From: Cupriavidus pauculus
Lineage (GTDB): Bacteria; Pseudomonadota; Gammaproteobacteria; Burkholderiales; Burkholderiaceae
Direction of reading: 5' to 3'
NCBI RefSeq assembly: GCF_002858765.1
Contig: NZ_PJRP01000022.1
Coordinates: 21,781-85,780, forward strand
DNA: 64,000 nucleotides
The position numbers and the translations under genes were made by a program. Numbering within the stretch: position 1 is the first letter of the stretch; every line of letters starts with the position of its first letter. The notes below the pieces were generated by a model that did no database searches, had not been told where the DNA came from, and saw only the letters and a program-made list of their open reading frames with translations. This document shows positions 1 through 8,712 of the stretch, piece by piece.

Positions 1-105
1 GGCCGCATCGTGGAGATGCTGCTGTTCGCCGGCCTCGTGTACTTCATCATTTGTTTCTCCGCTTCGCTGCTGGTCAAGCGTTATCAGAAAAAGGTGGCCG
101 TATGA
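1..105 (+). CDS. gltK: 3' end of glutamate/aspartate ABC transporter permease (GltK-like)
   Basis: The open frame from base 1 encodes the last 34 residues of a membrane protein: a hydrophobic stretch with a basic tail ending KKVAV. Its TGA stop overlaps the ATG of the next gene (ATGA, 102-105), the usual arrangement of a permease followed by its ATPase. The assignment to GltK rests mainly on the downstream ATPase, which looks like GltL; the fragment itself is too short to identify. The 5' part lies outside the window. Confidence 0.7.
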   Translation, partial: GRIVEMLLFAGLVYFIICFSASLLVKRYQKKVAV

Positions 106-836
106 TCGAAATTAATAACGTTTCCAAGTGGTACGGCGCCTTCCAGGTGCTGACGGACTGCACCACCAAGGTTGCCAAGGGCGAAGTGGTGGTGGTGTGC
201 GGCCCGTCGGGTTCGGGCAAGTCCACGCTGATCAAGACGGTGAACGCGCTGGAGCCGTTCCAGAAGGGCGACATCCTCGTGGACGGCACGTCGGTGGGAA
301 ATCCGAAGACCAACCTGCCCAAGCTGCGTTCGCGCGTGGGCATGGTGTTCCAGAACTTCGAACTGTTCCCGCACCTGTCGATCACCGAGAACCTGACCAT
401 CGCGCAGATGAAGGTGCTGGGCCGCTCGAAGGAAGAGGCGACAGCCAAGGGCCTGAAGTACCTGGAGCGCGTTGGCCTGAAGAGCCAGGCGGCCAAGTAT
501 CCGGGTCAGCTCTCCGGCGGCCAGCAGCAGCGCGTGGCGATCGCCCGTGCGCTGTCGATGGACCCGATCTGCATGCTGTTCGACGAGCCGACGTCGGCGC
601 TTGACCCGGAAATGGTCAACGAAGTGCTGGACGTGATGGTGCAGCTGGCGCAGGAAGGCATGACCATGATGTGCGTGACCCACGAAATGGGTTTCGCCCG
701 CAAGGTGGCCAACCGCGTGATCTTCATGGACGCCGGCAAGATCGTCGAGGACTGCGCGAAGGAAGAGTTCTTCGGCAACATCGACGCACGCTCGGACCGC
801 GCTCGCCAGTTCCTGTCGAAGATTCTCCACCACTAA
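102..836 (+). CDS. gltL: Glutamate/aspartate ABC transporter ATP-binding protein GltL
   Basis: This is the 244-aa ATPase subunit of a polar amino acid importer, acting at the cytoplasmic face of the inner membrane. Walker A GPSGSGKST is at residues 34-42, the signature LSGGQQQR at 137-144, Walker B MLFDEP at about 158-163, and the switch histidine lies in VTHEMGFA. I chose the ATG at 102 because it overlaps the stop of the upstream permease (ATGA). An in-frame start at 51 would run inside that permease. Length and motif spacing match the GltL/GlnQ family. The substrate (glutamate/aspartate) is inferred from family similarity. Confidence 0.93.
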   Translation: MIEINNVSKWYGAFQVLTDCTTKVAKGEVVVVCGPSGSGKSTLIKTVNALEPFQKGDILVDGTSVGNPKTNLPKLRSRVGMVFQNFELFPHLSITENLTIAQMKVLGRSKEEATAKGLKYLERVGLKSQAAKYPGQLSGGQQQRVAIARALSMDPICMLFDEPTSALDPEMVNEVLDVMVQLAQEGMTMMCVTHEMGFARKVANRVIFMDAGKIVEDCAKEEFFGNIDARSDRARQFLSKILHH

Positions 837-845
837 TTGGGCATC

Positions 846-931
846 CCGCTTCGAAAGCGGTGGTGATGAAGCGATTGGGTTAGACGGCGTTGGAGTGCGC
901 CGGCCGTCCGTGCCGCTGCGAGGCCGTCTAA
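846..931. terminator. Hairpins downstream of gltL; chromosome/island junction zone
   Basis: Ten bases after the gltL stop there is a short perfect hairpin (CCGCTT, loop CGA, AAGCGG, 846-860). Further on, a 9-base inverted repeat TTAGACGGC / GCCGTCTAA (880-888 and 923-931) encloses a GC-rich loop. Neither is followed by a T-run, so rho-independent termination is weakly supported. This is also where chromosome-like DNA gives way to accessory DNA. Confidence 0.3.
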
Positions 932-1006
932 TCCGCTTGGTTGGACTTTCGAGCAGTCTTCAAGATTGCCAAGTCAACTGATTTCTGATGTTTGTAATTG
1001 ATAGCT

Positions 1007-1540
1007 ATGTCGAAAGTTAGGATTGCCGAGAGGCTTCTGGAAGCCACCCTTTTTAAGGCGCGGTGGTTGCTCGCTCCATTCTACGTCGGCCTCGTCGTGT
1101 CGTTGATGATGCTCTTGTATGCATTCTCGCTGGAACTGATTCATGCCGTGTCGGAGATCGAGAGCATGACGCCGGAGCGGGTTATTTTGACGGTACTATC
1201 GCTTATCGACCTTTCGTTGGCTGGGAATCTCGTAGTGATCGTCATATTCTCTGGATACGAGAATTTCATCTCGAAGATTGACGTCGGTCAGCACGAGGAT
1301 CGACCCAGTTGGATGGGTACGCTGGATTTCTCTGGTCTGAAGATGAAGCTGATCGGATCTATCGTCGCAATATCCGCCATTTCATTGCTCCGGGCGTTCA
1401 TGACTCTGACGGAGAAAGGGCAAGTGTTGGACGAGCCTAGAGTTCGATGGCTCGTGATTCTTCACATAACATTCATAGTTTCCGGAGTCCTTTTTTCCAC
1501 GATGGACTGGATTGCCGCTCGTGTGGACAAAGATAGCTAA
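1007..1540 (+). CDS. YqhA/UPF0114 family inner membrane protein
   Basis: The 177-aa product has hydrophobic segments near residues 20-45, 60-85, 105-130 and 140-160. The pattern FSGYENFISKID between the second and third segments and a preceding short basic N-terminus are typical of the UPF0114 (YqhA) family, whose function is unknown. I start at the ATG at 1007; a TTG at 998 is also possible. Base composition is lower in GC than the flanking gltL gene, in keeping with accessory DNA. Confidence 0.8.
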   Translation: MSKVRIAERLLEATLFKARWLLAPFYVGLVVSLMMLLYAFSLELIHAVSEIESMTPERVILTVLSLIDLSLAGNLVVIVIFSGYENFISKIDVGQHEDRPSWMGTLDFSGLKMKLIGSIVAISAISLLRAFMTLTEKGQVLDEPRVRWLVILHITFIVSGVLFSTMDWIAARVDKDS

Positions 1541-1644
1541 TATCGGAGAGTGAAGAGCTGTCCACATATTGATGGATAAATCAAGAATTATTTTGCTAAC
1601 AGCAATATATTTTTATTGAATTGAATTTTGAATAATTAATGTCT

Positions 1645-1670
1645 TAAACATAGATAACAGCTGCCGATAG
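1645..1670 (+). promoter_or_regulatory. Candidate sigma-28 (FliA) promoter of the chemoreceptor gene
   Basis: TAAA at 1645-1648 and GCCGATAG at 1663-1670 are separated by 14 bases. The FliA consensus is TAAA, about 15 bases, GCCGATAA, so this differs by one base in the -10 element and one in the spacer. It lies 47 bases before the start codon of a methyl-accepting chemotaxis protein, a class of gene often read by sigma-28. Confidence 0.55.
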
Positions 1671-1717
1671 TATGTCTGCGCCACGATTTGGCGTGAATGG
1701 AAGCTATTGGAGGATCT

Positions 1718-3526
1718 ATGTCGTTTACTTCGATGCGGACGCGGATGACTATCATCTGCGTTGCTATTGTGATTGCAGCAATGGGTATTGTCGGCGGAGC
1801 GAACTACTTCGCAGCAAGGAAGCACAACGACGTTGCAATTCGAGATGAGGTTTTAGCCGTCTCAAACAGCGAAGTAGGCGCTCTGGAATACTGGGTCTCG
1901 TCGAAGATCCGGTCACTCCTGGCTTTAGAGGATGTAGCGACAAAGCCTGACGCAGTGCCAGTATTTACAGTCTTGGCGCGGGCTAACGGATTCAGCAACG
2001 TCTATGTAGGTTATCCGGATAAGTCCTATCAGCGGATGCCGGTTGGGACCGTGAAGCCAGACTATGACCCTACGGCACGTCCATGGTACAAGCAAGCAGC
2101 GGCAGAAAGTAAGCCAATTGTTACTGCACCCTATGTGAGCGCGAACAGTGGCAAGTTGGTAGTGACGTTTGCAGCCCCAATCTTCCGGGAAGGAAAGCTT
2201 CTTGGCGTAATTGGAGGTGATGTCGAGATGGATACGGTCATTGCGAACGTTAGGGCGATTCGGCCAACCTCTGGCAGTTTCGCTTTCCTACTCGACGGTA
2301 GTGGAAGAATCGTGGCTCACCCAAACGAACAACTGACCTTGAAGCCGGCTACGGAGTTGTCCGGGAGGTTGGATGGTTCGATGATTTCGGCGTTTTCCGA
2401 CATCGATGCGCTACAAACAGTCGCCATTGGTGGCACGGACAAGTTCGTGTACGCAAAGAATGTAGCCAAAACTGATTGGCGCTTGGTCGTTGCCCTGGAT
2501 GAGAAAGACGCAACTGCGGGTATGCGCTCGCTGATTCTTACTTCGGCTTGGGTGCTCGTCGCTGTCTCCTGTCTCGCTGCCATTATTATGGGTGCATTGA
2601 CATCGAAATCCTTCCGTCGGTTGTCCGCAATTCGTGACGCAATGGATGATATCGGATCCGGAAGCGGCGATCTCAGTATGCGGCTGGTTAGCGAAGGGCG
2701 GGATGAAGTTGCGCAGATTGCGCATTCATACAACGTTTTTGCCGACAAGCTTTCAGCCGTGTTGCATCAGATCCGGCAAGGCAGTAACACCGTACGGACT
2801 GCTGCTGAAGAGATTGCGGCCGGGAATGCACACCTCTCGCAGCGTACTGAGGAGCAGGCAAGCTCTTTGGAGCAGACGGCAGCCAGCATGGAGCAACTAA
2901 CGAGCATCGTTAGACAAAACGCCGAAAACGCACGCCATGCGAGCTCTCTTTCGATAGATGCCTCTGGTGCTGCACAGCGCGGCGGCTCCGTCGTCGAAAG
3001 TGTGATAGCGACTATGGACGGCATCAACGATAGCAGCAAGCAGGCCGTAGCGATTATTGGGGTGATTGAGGGCATTGCGTTCCAAACGAACATCCTCGCG
3101 CTCAATGCAGCCGTGGAGGCTGCGCGGGCAGGCGAGCAGGGGCGTGGATTTGCGGTAGTGGCGGACGAAGTGCGTGGCCTGGCGCAAAGGTCAGCGAATG
3201 CTGCGAAGGAGATCAAGGCGCTAATCGATGATTCAGTGCAACGAGCCGTTGGCGGTGCCGAGCTGGTAACTCAGGCCGGTGCGACTATGTCGGAGATCGT
3301 CCTTTCAGTTAAGCGGGTATCTGACCTTATGGGCGAGATCTCTACCTCCGTCCAAGAGCAGAGTTGTGGTATCGAACAGGTCAATCAGGCCGTTACCGCA
3401 ATGGACCAGGTTACACAACAGAACGCAGCATTGGTGGAAGAGGCTGCTGCTGCGGCGGAATCGTTGGAAGAGGAAGTGAGGAGTTTGGATAGCGCTGTGG
3501 GTATGTTCAAGCTACCGAACCCTTGA
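1718..3526 (+). CDS. Methyl-accepting chemotaxis protein with Cache sensor domain
   Basis: A 602-aa transmembrane chemoreceptor. A first membrane helix at about residues 12-32 is followed by a double-Cache periplasmic sensor (about 35-265, with the characteristic [11 protein letters not shown] motif), a second helix (about 270-295), a HAMP linker, and a long signalling coiled coil. The hairpin tip reads [20 protein letters not shown], followed by [15 protein letters not shown]. The C-terminus ends in LPNP and has no CheR-tethering pentapeptide. I chose the ATG at 1718, six bases after GGAGG, over an upstream ATG. The ligand cannot be read from sequence; double-Cache receptors often bind amino or organic acids. 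Confidence 0.93.
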   Translation: MSFTSMRTRMTIICVAIVIAAMGIVGGANYFAARKHNDVAIRDEVLAVSNSEVGALEYWVSSKIRSLLALEDVATKPDAVPVFTVLARANGFSNVYVGYPDKSYQRMPVGTVKPDYDPTARPWYKQAAAESKPIVTAPYVSANSGKLVVTFAAPIFREGKLLGVIGGDVEMDTVIANVRAIRPTSGSFAFLLDGSGRIVAHPNEQLTLKPATELSGRLDGSMISAFSDIDALQTVAIGGTDKFVYAKNVAKTDWRLVVALDEKDATAGMRSLILTSAWVLVAVSCLAAIIMGALTSKSFRRLSAIRDAMDDIGSGSGDLSMRLVSEGRDEVAQIAHSYNVFADKLSAVLHQIRQGSNTVRTAAEEIAAGNAHLSQRTEEQASSLEQTAASMEQLTSIVRQNAENARHASSLSIDASGAAQRGGSVVESVIATMDGINDSSKQAVAIIGVIEGIAFQTNILALNAAVEAARAGEQGRGFAVVADEVRGLAQRSANAAKEIKALIDDSVQRAVGGAELVTQAGATMSEIVLSVKRVSDLMGEISTSVQEQSCGIEQVNQAVTAMDQVTQQNAALVEEAAAAAESLEEEVRSLDSAVGMFKLPNP

Positions 3527-3725
3527 GCGTGCATAGGTGCGAGGCCGGTCTGACGACGATACCAAGTGGTTGATTTGTCTCCCGCCCAAAGTGGAGAGAC
3601 GACGTCTGCCTGGCCGCCTCTGTAATCGCAATTTGTGTCAGGCTCCCTGTTGGATGACAGGGGAGCGCCAAGAGCTTCCCGAATGGGGAGCGGTGTTATC
3701 GCGAGGATTGACGAAGGCGGCGCTC

Positions 3726-4418
3726 TTACATGACGTCTTCGTCAGCCGCCATCGAGCTCTTGGAAGTCTCTGGATATTCCGACTTGAACATTGCTTCCAG
3801 TTCGGGAATCAGTGTGATGGCAGTGCGATCTTCAGCAAATCGCTTCCTTCTTGTTTCGATTTCGGAAGTAAAGTGTTCTCTCAAGGTCCCGCTGTCGCCT
3901 ATGCCAGCGTTAATCTCACGACGGATATCGTCAGCGACATCTAGAACTTTGATGCCGTAGTAGGCAACGCACTGCTCTTCTAGGTGATAGACGTCCTCAA
4001 TATCCGCCCAGGTATCCCACTGGTCGCGAATCCAGCGTTCTGTCGATGCCGACTGCCCCGGCAGCGCCTTCAAGCGTGCAACGAACGGGATTGGAAGTTC
4101 GGTCCAATTCGGCTCCGGCTCGAAGGATAACGATACTGACTTAAGCTTTTTGATATAGAACTCATCGTGATGAGCAGCGCGATGCCAAAGGGCGTTGCTG
4201 ATATCGTAGAGATAGGCATCGCTGCGTTTGGCGAAGCTTTCCAGTTGCAAAGCAATGTCGAGATAGACGTGTCCGACTCTCTTCCTATCCTTCTCGTCCT
4301 CTCGCTTCCGATCGAGCAGCTTTGAACACACGTTCCAGCCGACATTTACCAGCGCACTAACTACAGCGCTTGACGCAACTAGTGTCAACCAGCTCGCGTT
4401 GGCCGCCTCGACGGTCAT
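3726..4418 (-). CDS. Membrane-anchored protein of unknown function
   Basis: I do not recognise this 230-aa protein. A single N-terminal hydrophobic segment (about residues 8-28) is followed by a very basic stretch (KLLDRKREDEKDRKR) and a soluble, charged, mostly helical domain rich in Trp, His and Glu. The topology suggests anchoring with the domain in the cytoplasm. An AGGGGAG ribosome site lies about six bases before the ATG at 4418. It is divergent from the possible HEPN gene at 4564, and the intervening 145 bases hold an inverted repeat. A pair of this kind could be a toxin/immunity or abortive-infection module, but that is inference only. Confidence 0.7.
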   Translation of the reverse strand: MTVEAANASWLTLVASSAVVSALVNVGWNVCSKLLDRKREDEKDRKRVGHVYLDIALQLESFAKRSDAYLYDISNALWHRAAHHDEFYIKKLKSVSLSFEPEPNWTELPIPFVARLKALPGQSASTERWIRDQWDTWADIEDVYHLEEQCVAYYGIKVLDVADDIRREINAGIGDSGTLREHFTSEIETRRKRFAEDRTAITLIPELEAMFKSEYPETSKSSMAADEDVM

Positions 4419-4449
4419 GGAATTCTCCCCTGATTTATTGTTTCAGTCC

Positions 4450-4488
4450 ATTGACCACTACTGCGCGTCGAAAAATTCTGTGGTCAAT
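4450..4488. promoter_or_regulatory. Inverted repeat in a divergent intergenic region
   Basis: ATTGACCAC (4450-4458) and GTGGTCAAT (4480-4488) form perfect 9-base arms separated by 21 bases. The spacing of about 30 bases centre to centre (three helical turns) and the position between two divergent genes suit an operator for a dimeric or looping repressor. No regulator has been identified. Confidence 0.35.
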
Positions 4489-4563
4489 ATCCCATAGTTT
4501 GCCGCAGGATTCAGTGAATGACCATGATCAAAGCTGTCCGCGAGCGAAAATAATCCTTGTCGC

Positions 4564-5163
4564 ATGATCGTGGCTCCTAGTACAGGCATGAGATGCCAAA
4601 TGGAGCGCGCCTACGCAACGATTGGTGAAGCGGTCGTCTTTGCCCAGATTCTCGAAGCGGCAATTGTTCCGCTGTCGGAGATATTCAAGATGAAGTCAGA
4701 TCCAGCCTACTTCGAGAAGACTGGCGGCGGATTCATTTCCGAAGGTATCTTTAAGAGTGCGACGGCAAACATCATCAAGGAGCTCGAAAAGCGCGGCGGG
4801 ATTGACGCGGGGCTGCAAGAACTTCTGACCGCATACATCGACATGCGGCATACGCTGATTCATCGATGGTTCATTCAGAAGGGCTGGCCGGCGGATGGCG
4901 ACGTTGATGCATTCGCGGAAGTGATTGCGTTTGCAGTCAAGGTCAAAATGGAGGCACGTGCGCCGGCTTTTCTATTCACAAGCTACGGTGTCAAGTACGG
5001 CCCTCCGGGCGCGGACCACAACAAGCTGGAACGGACATTCTTGGATGCCCATCTTGAAGGATCGCCTCCGTCGAGCGGGAACATGTTGGGTTGTGGTAAT
5101 TCTGCGCCACCACTCTGGGAACCAATTGTTGGCCGGGAGGATAGAGCCTCGCAAGAGGACTGA
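4564..5163 (+). CDS. Helical protein with an R-x4-H motif, possibly HEPN-like
   Basis: The product (199 aa from the first ATG; a start at 4600 would give 187 aa) is predicted to be largely alpha-helical in its first 145 residues. It carries the motif MRHTLIHRWF, with Arg95 and His100 in the R-x4-6-H arrangement found in HEPN ribonucleases and HEPN-related nucleotide-binding proteins. The last 50 residues look disordered. HEPN proteins are common in toxin-antitoxin and phage-defence loci, and this gene sits in an accessory region opposite an unknown membrane-anchored gene. Motif evidence is short, so the family call is tentative. No strong ribosome site decides the start. Confidence 0.55.
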   Translation: MIVAPSTGMRCQMERAYATIGEAVVFAQILEAAIVPLSEIFKMKSDPAYFEKTGGGFISEGIFKSATANIIKELEKRGGIDAGLQELLTAYIDMRHTLIHRWFIQKGWPADGDVDAFAEVIAFAVKVKMEARAPAFLFTSYGVKYGPPGADHNKLERTFLDAHLEGSPPSSGNMLGCGNSAPPLWEPIVGREDRASQED

Positions 5164-5589
5164 GACTGGCTGCAATGCGTCGCTCGCACTGCGAATCCCG
5201 ATTGCTACAAACCGGATCACATCACCTGAACTTGTCCCCAAAAGAGGGGACGCGGGGATGTTAGCCCCTCTGCTAGACTCGCTTGCAAGTGCCCACCATC
5301 GCACGCTGCCGTTTCCGCCGATAGGGCAGGGCGTATTCTTAATAGATTCGGATCGAGGGTCCATGCATCTACGCCGCGCCTGCCATGGTCAGTGTTCTGC
5401 GCCCGCGGTTCCGGCAACGCACCCTGTTCAATCCTCCACGCCTATTTCTTAAGATTTAGGGTGGGCTCGCCAAGATTGAAACTTGGCGCTACGACTAATG
5501 ACTCTCGTAAAGCGGAACGGTCGAATTGTTCAGCAGTTTTAGAGCACGCTTCCTCCTTTGGTTTCTCAACAGTTTTGACGGAGAGGTAA
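5164..5589. other. Intergenic region without a convincing gene
   Basis: About 425 bases with no reading frame that has coding character. Two small hairpins are visible: GTCCCC/GGGGAC around AAAAGA (5234-5251) and CGCCAAG/CTTGGCG around 7 bases (5468-5488). The second lies about 100 bases before the gene at 5590 and could be a leader structure or operator. Confidence 0.5.
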
Positions 5590-6108
5590 ATGGACAAGGA
5601 TCAAGAACATGGTGCGGTCGCGCCCGCAGCTCTAGTGGACTCCGGTGAGATCAAGCTTACATTCACCAATTTCTCCTCTTATACGTTCTACCGGGACGTC
5701 TGGGGCGCGAACCAACAAGCAGTCCTTGGAAATCTCAAAAAATCGCCCGGCAATACGCTCGAAAAACACGGTGGCATGCAGGTTCTGGACCTGGGCCAAA
5801 CTGCGTTTGCGTGGTTCGCTGATGGAGCCATTGATGTTTGGATGACTTGGTATTGTGAGGAGCTCAGACTTCGGCTCGGCGCCAAGATCTCCGCGCCGAT
5901 GCAGGTGATTGGCATCGGGCCGAGGCCATACTGGCGAGCAAGTTGGGACAACCTTATCAATCAGGAGCCAGATTGGAAGTCTCCGGGAGATCCGTCGACC
6001 CAGTTTACCTTTGGTGATCGTGCGTCGTGGAAGGTGAAGGTCAAAGGTAAGCCTGAATCTTGGCACACGGCACTAGATCTTGTGATCGAAATCACCGACG
6101 CAGAGTAA
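5590..6108 (+). CDS. Unknown protein, probable beta-sandwich; first of a two-gene unit
   Basis: I do not recognise this 172-aa protein. It has no signal peptide, is rich in aromatic residues (10 Trp), and has alternating hydrophobic patterns suggesting beta strands, for example IKLTFTNFSSYTF near residues 20-32 and GAIDVWMTWY near 80-90. The order of an N-terminal NxS-containing strand, a Trp-Gly turn and a central Gly-x-hydrophobic strand recalls small beta-sandwich cytolysins such as aegerolysins, but I cannot support that assignment. GGAGAGG lies just before the ATG at 5590. The next gene starts five bases after its stop, so the two are very likely co-translated. Confidence 0.65.
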   Translation: MDKDQEHGAVAPAALVDSGEIKLTFTNFSSYTFYRDVWGANQQAVLGNLKKSPGNTLEKHGGMQVLDLGQTAFAWFADGAIDVWMTWYCEELRLRLGAKISAPMQVIGIGPRPYWRASWDNLINQEPDWKSPGDPSTQFTFGDRASWKVKVKGKPESWHTALDLVIEITDAE

Positions 6109-6113
6109 CTAAT

Positions 6114-6476
6114 ATGCCAATGCTCAGAATCTTTACTCTAGGCGGCCCGGACGGACCTCTTGTCGCAGAATTCAGCACCGGTGCCGGGATGGAACCCTAT
6201 TATTTTCTCGGGGCAAGGTGGAACCAGCAATTCCAAGCGCTACAGATGTTGAGGGATGCTATGGCCACCGGAAGGCGAGAGATGGTTGTCGACGCTCTCG
6301 ACACAGGGAATGTACTCAGAAATGTCGGCGGGATGAACTCCACTAGCGCCGAAGAAACCGTCGTAAACATGTTCGAAGCGAACAATAGTGCAGATATTCT
6401 CGGGGCGACCTTTGAGGTGGTGATTGAAAGCGATATGTTAGTTGATGAGCTTGCTGCGGTAGCGGCCATAATGTGA
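6114..6476 (+). CDS. Unknown protein, second of a two-gene unit
   Basis: A 120-aa protein of no recognised family. It begins PMLRIFTLGGPDGPLVAEF, like the first two strands of a small alpha/beta domain, continues with a helix (NQQFQALQMLRDAMATG) and ends with a hydrophobic helix (MLVDELAAVAAIM). It has no signal peptide or membrane segment. The start at 6114 is five bases after the preceding stop; an alternative upstream start would overlap that gene. Its tight coupling to the gene at 5590 suggests the two products work together. Confidence 0.6.
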   Translation: MPMLRIFTLGGPDGPLVAEFSTGAGMEPYYFLGARWNQQFQALQMLRDAMATGRREMVVDALDTGNVLRNVGGMNSTSAEETVVNMFEANNSADILGATFEVVIESDMLVDELAAVAAIM

Positions 6477-6793
6477 TTGACGGTTTTTAGGCTCATGACT
6501 GCTGCTACCCGGGTTCTGGGTATCATTTTGCCATTCCTAGCATTTCTTCCAATGTGGACTACGATGGAATGATCGACGTGGCCCTGCCCAGCCGCACTGA
6601 ACCGATTGGCACGACGACTCACTGAGAAGTCGCCATCCGGCTTCGCTCCGCCCATTGCCACTGCCCGAATCGGGATCGGTGGATCACATGGCAGGTCGCC
6701 GTCCTCGCATTTTTCCTAATCTGTAGGGTTGCGAGCGAACGGCCGCGTTAGCCTGGCGCGGCGCGACGCATGCGCCTTGGACGGAGGACCATC
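6477..6793. other. Intergenic region, no gene seen
   Basis: A 317-base spacer. I see no coding pattern, no strong terminator and no repeat. GGAGG at its end (about 6781-6787) is the ribosome site of the next gene. Confidence 0.4.
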
Positions 6794-8452
6794 ATGCCCG
6801 CCAAGCTCGGCCCGTTGTCGATCTACTCTACGATAAGCCCGTGCAATACGGCTGTTTTTCTGCACGGTCAGGTAATTGGTGCGACGGTGACCTTGGGCGT
6901 TACGCGAGCCGGCGTGCCGCTGGCCGGTGACGTAGGCCACGGCGTGGCGTCGTGGCCTGATGGAACCATTGGGTTAGCCATCGCGCTTGCCCCCGGCGAC
7001 TGGATTACCGCGCGGCAAAGCCTAGCCGGCTTTACGGACAGTGATCCCGCGCCTGTGGTCCAGGTGCAGGCATGGCCGAGCGATGCCGACCTGCACACGG
7101 GCTCGTTCACCCGGCCGATATACGCTTGCGCACAGTGCATCGAGCTGCAAGGCCTGTTTCCGCTCGCCGAACTAGTGATTTCCGGCAGCCAAGGGCCGCT
7201 CGGTCGCAGTGTGGTAGGCGCGGACGGCATGGCACACGTGGACTTGGATCGCGAGTTGCGCTCTGCCGACTTACCCCTGCAGGCCACGCAGACAGCGTGC
7301 AACGGCACCCGTGCGACGTTGACGGACTCGCTGCGGGAGTTTGTGGCGCAGTTACCCGTACCCTTGCCTCAGCCGAGTGCACAACTACCTGCGCGCTGCA
7401 GCCCGGTCGTGCTCTGCAGTGGGCTGACACCTGGCGCGAAGGTCATCATCAGCCGTGGCGCGCAGGCATGGGTCGCCTGTGCGGGCCGCCCGTCAACACC
7501 AATCCGCATTCCGCCCTTGGCCCCGCCCGTGCCGGGCGACAACACATTGCAGGTCCAGGAAGTATTCGACGCCTGTGGTATCAAATCCTACCCGCCGGTG
7601 GATGTCCCTATCCTTGATGGCCCGCCCATGCCGGTGGCCACCGCGCCGCTATGCACCGGTCAGCCGCTGGTGCTCACACAATTGCAGCCTGGGGCTTTGG
7701 TTGAAGTCACACTGCCTGACGGGCAGGTGTTCGTGTTCAGCGCCGGCGCCGCGACTCAGCCGTTCAACGTGCCCCCGCTTATACCGGGCCTGCTGCAGGT
7801 TCGACAGAACCTTTGCGGGCAGGCCAACAGTTGGAGTGCGACCGCGCTAATTGGGGTTGGCGATCGCGTCCCGAGTGCACCGGAATTGATCTCGCCTGTC
7901 CCCCATGCGGTCGGCGTGGATCTGCGCGGCCCGCTGCAGTGGCAGCCTGGTGTTGCCACACCCTGCAACCAGACCAGTACGTTCCGGCTCCAGGTGACAG
8001 CCGACAAGCGCTTGACAGATGCCAAGCAGGCCGATGGGCTTACCTTCAACGCTAAGGACGGCAACTACGACATACCAAATATCGTTCCACTGCACTGGTG
8101 GTACTTCTACAAACCTGGCAACCTCAAGGGCAATACGGTCTACTACTGGCGTGTGGCAGGGCAGTTCATCGGGAACGCGGGGTGGCAAACTGGACCATGG
8201 TCGGCCGTGCACCAGTTCACCACTGCGGCTGAGTCGGCGACCACGCCGGCGGGTGCGCCACCGAACCAGCCGCAGCAGACAGCATTCCAGTTCATAGAGG
8301 ACTGCTGCGGCAACGGCAACTATCGTCGCGTTGTGGTGGCCTCCGGCACCTCGCTGGCCGACGCGCAGGCGAAGGTGGAACAGCAGGCGCCGGGCTGCGA
8401 CGTGCGGCCGTATGACGGGTTCTCCCCGGTGCCGCCGTGTAGTGCGCCGTAG
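6794..8452 (+). CDS. Large protein of repeated beta-rich (Ig/FnIII-like) modules
   Basis: This 552-aa protein has no signal peptide, no membrane segment and no recognised enzyme domain. It is Pro-, Gly- and Cys-rich. Two or more similar modules can be seen: CSPVVLCSGLTPGAKVIISR near residue 210 and CTGQPLVLTQLQPGALVEVT near 300 share Cys, hydrophobic-Pro-Gly-Ala and a following Val-rich strand. A fibronectin-III-like module follows (SPVPHAVGVDLRGPLQW to GNTVYYWRVAG, about 375-470). The start at 6794 is set by GGAGG six bases upstream. It is a single-gene unit with its own terminator at 8568-8598. A structural or adhesive role is possible; I cannot assign a function. Confidence 0.75.
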   Translation: MPAKLGPLSIYSTISPCNTAVFLHGQVIGATVTLGVTRAGVPLAGDVGHGVASWPDGTIGLAIALAPGDWITARQSLAGFTDSDPAPVVQVQAWPSDADLHTGSFTRPIYACAQCIELQGLFPLAELVISGSQGPLGRSVVGADGMAHVDLDRELRSADLPLQATQTACNGTRATLTDSLREFVAQLPVPLPQPSAQLPARCSPVVLCSGLTPGAKVIISRGAQAWVACAGRPSTPIRIPPLAPPVPGDNTLQVQEVFDACGIKSYPPVDVPILDGPPMPVATAPLCTGQPLVLTQLQPGALVEVTLPDGQVFVFSAGAATQPFNVPPLIPGLLQVRQNLCGQANSWSATALIGVGDRVPSAPELISPVPHAVGVDLRGPLQWQPGVATPCNQTSTFRLQVTADKRLTDAKQADGLTFNAKDGNYDIPNIVPLHWWYFYKPGNLKGNTVYYWRVAGQFIGNAGWQTGPWSAVHQFTTAAESATTPAGAPPNQPQQTAFQFIEDCCGNGNYRRVVVASGTSLADAQAKVEQQAPGCDVRPYDGFSPVPPCSAP

Positions 8453-8567
8453 GTGCGCGGTCTGCGCTAGACGCAGGCTGAGCTATGCGCAGACTAGCAT
8501 CGCACGGCGGCCAATGCTCTATGATGAATGTAGCCGCCAAATCCATGGACGGCGAACTTTAGGGCGA

Positions 8568-8598
8568 CCCGCCACTACAGGAGGTGGCGGGCCTTTTT
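8568..8598 (+). terminator. Rho-independent terminator
   Basis: CCCGCCAC (8568-8575) and GTGGCGGG (8584-8591) form a perfect 8-bp stem with an 8-base loop, followed by CC and TTTTT (8594-8598). It lies 115 bases after the stop of the beta-module gene and would end its transcript. Confidence 0.85.
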
Positions 8599-8712
8599 CC
8601 CCTACAGGCCGTCGCGTTATTGGATCCTGCGAACTGTCGCGCAACGGCCGTCCGACCTACGTCGGTCGGCCAGTTGCTGGCTGAGTGTCGCCACTCAATG
8701 CTGAATAGGGCT

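Noticed and set aside
4535-4556. GCTGTCCG followed by AAAATAA and GTCG as possible left end of the Tn7-like element
   Set aside because: It shares only 8 contiguous bases with the candidate right end and has no second transposase-site repeat 18 bases on.
5590-6108. Aegerolysin-like cytolysin assignment
   Set aside because: Only strand pattern and aromatic richness agree; no diagnostic motif is visible, so it is left as unknown.
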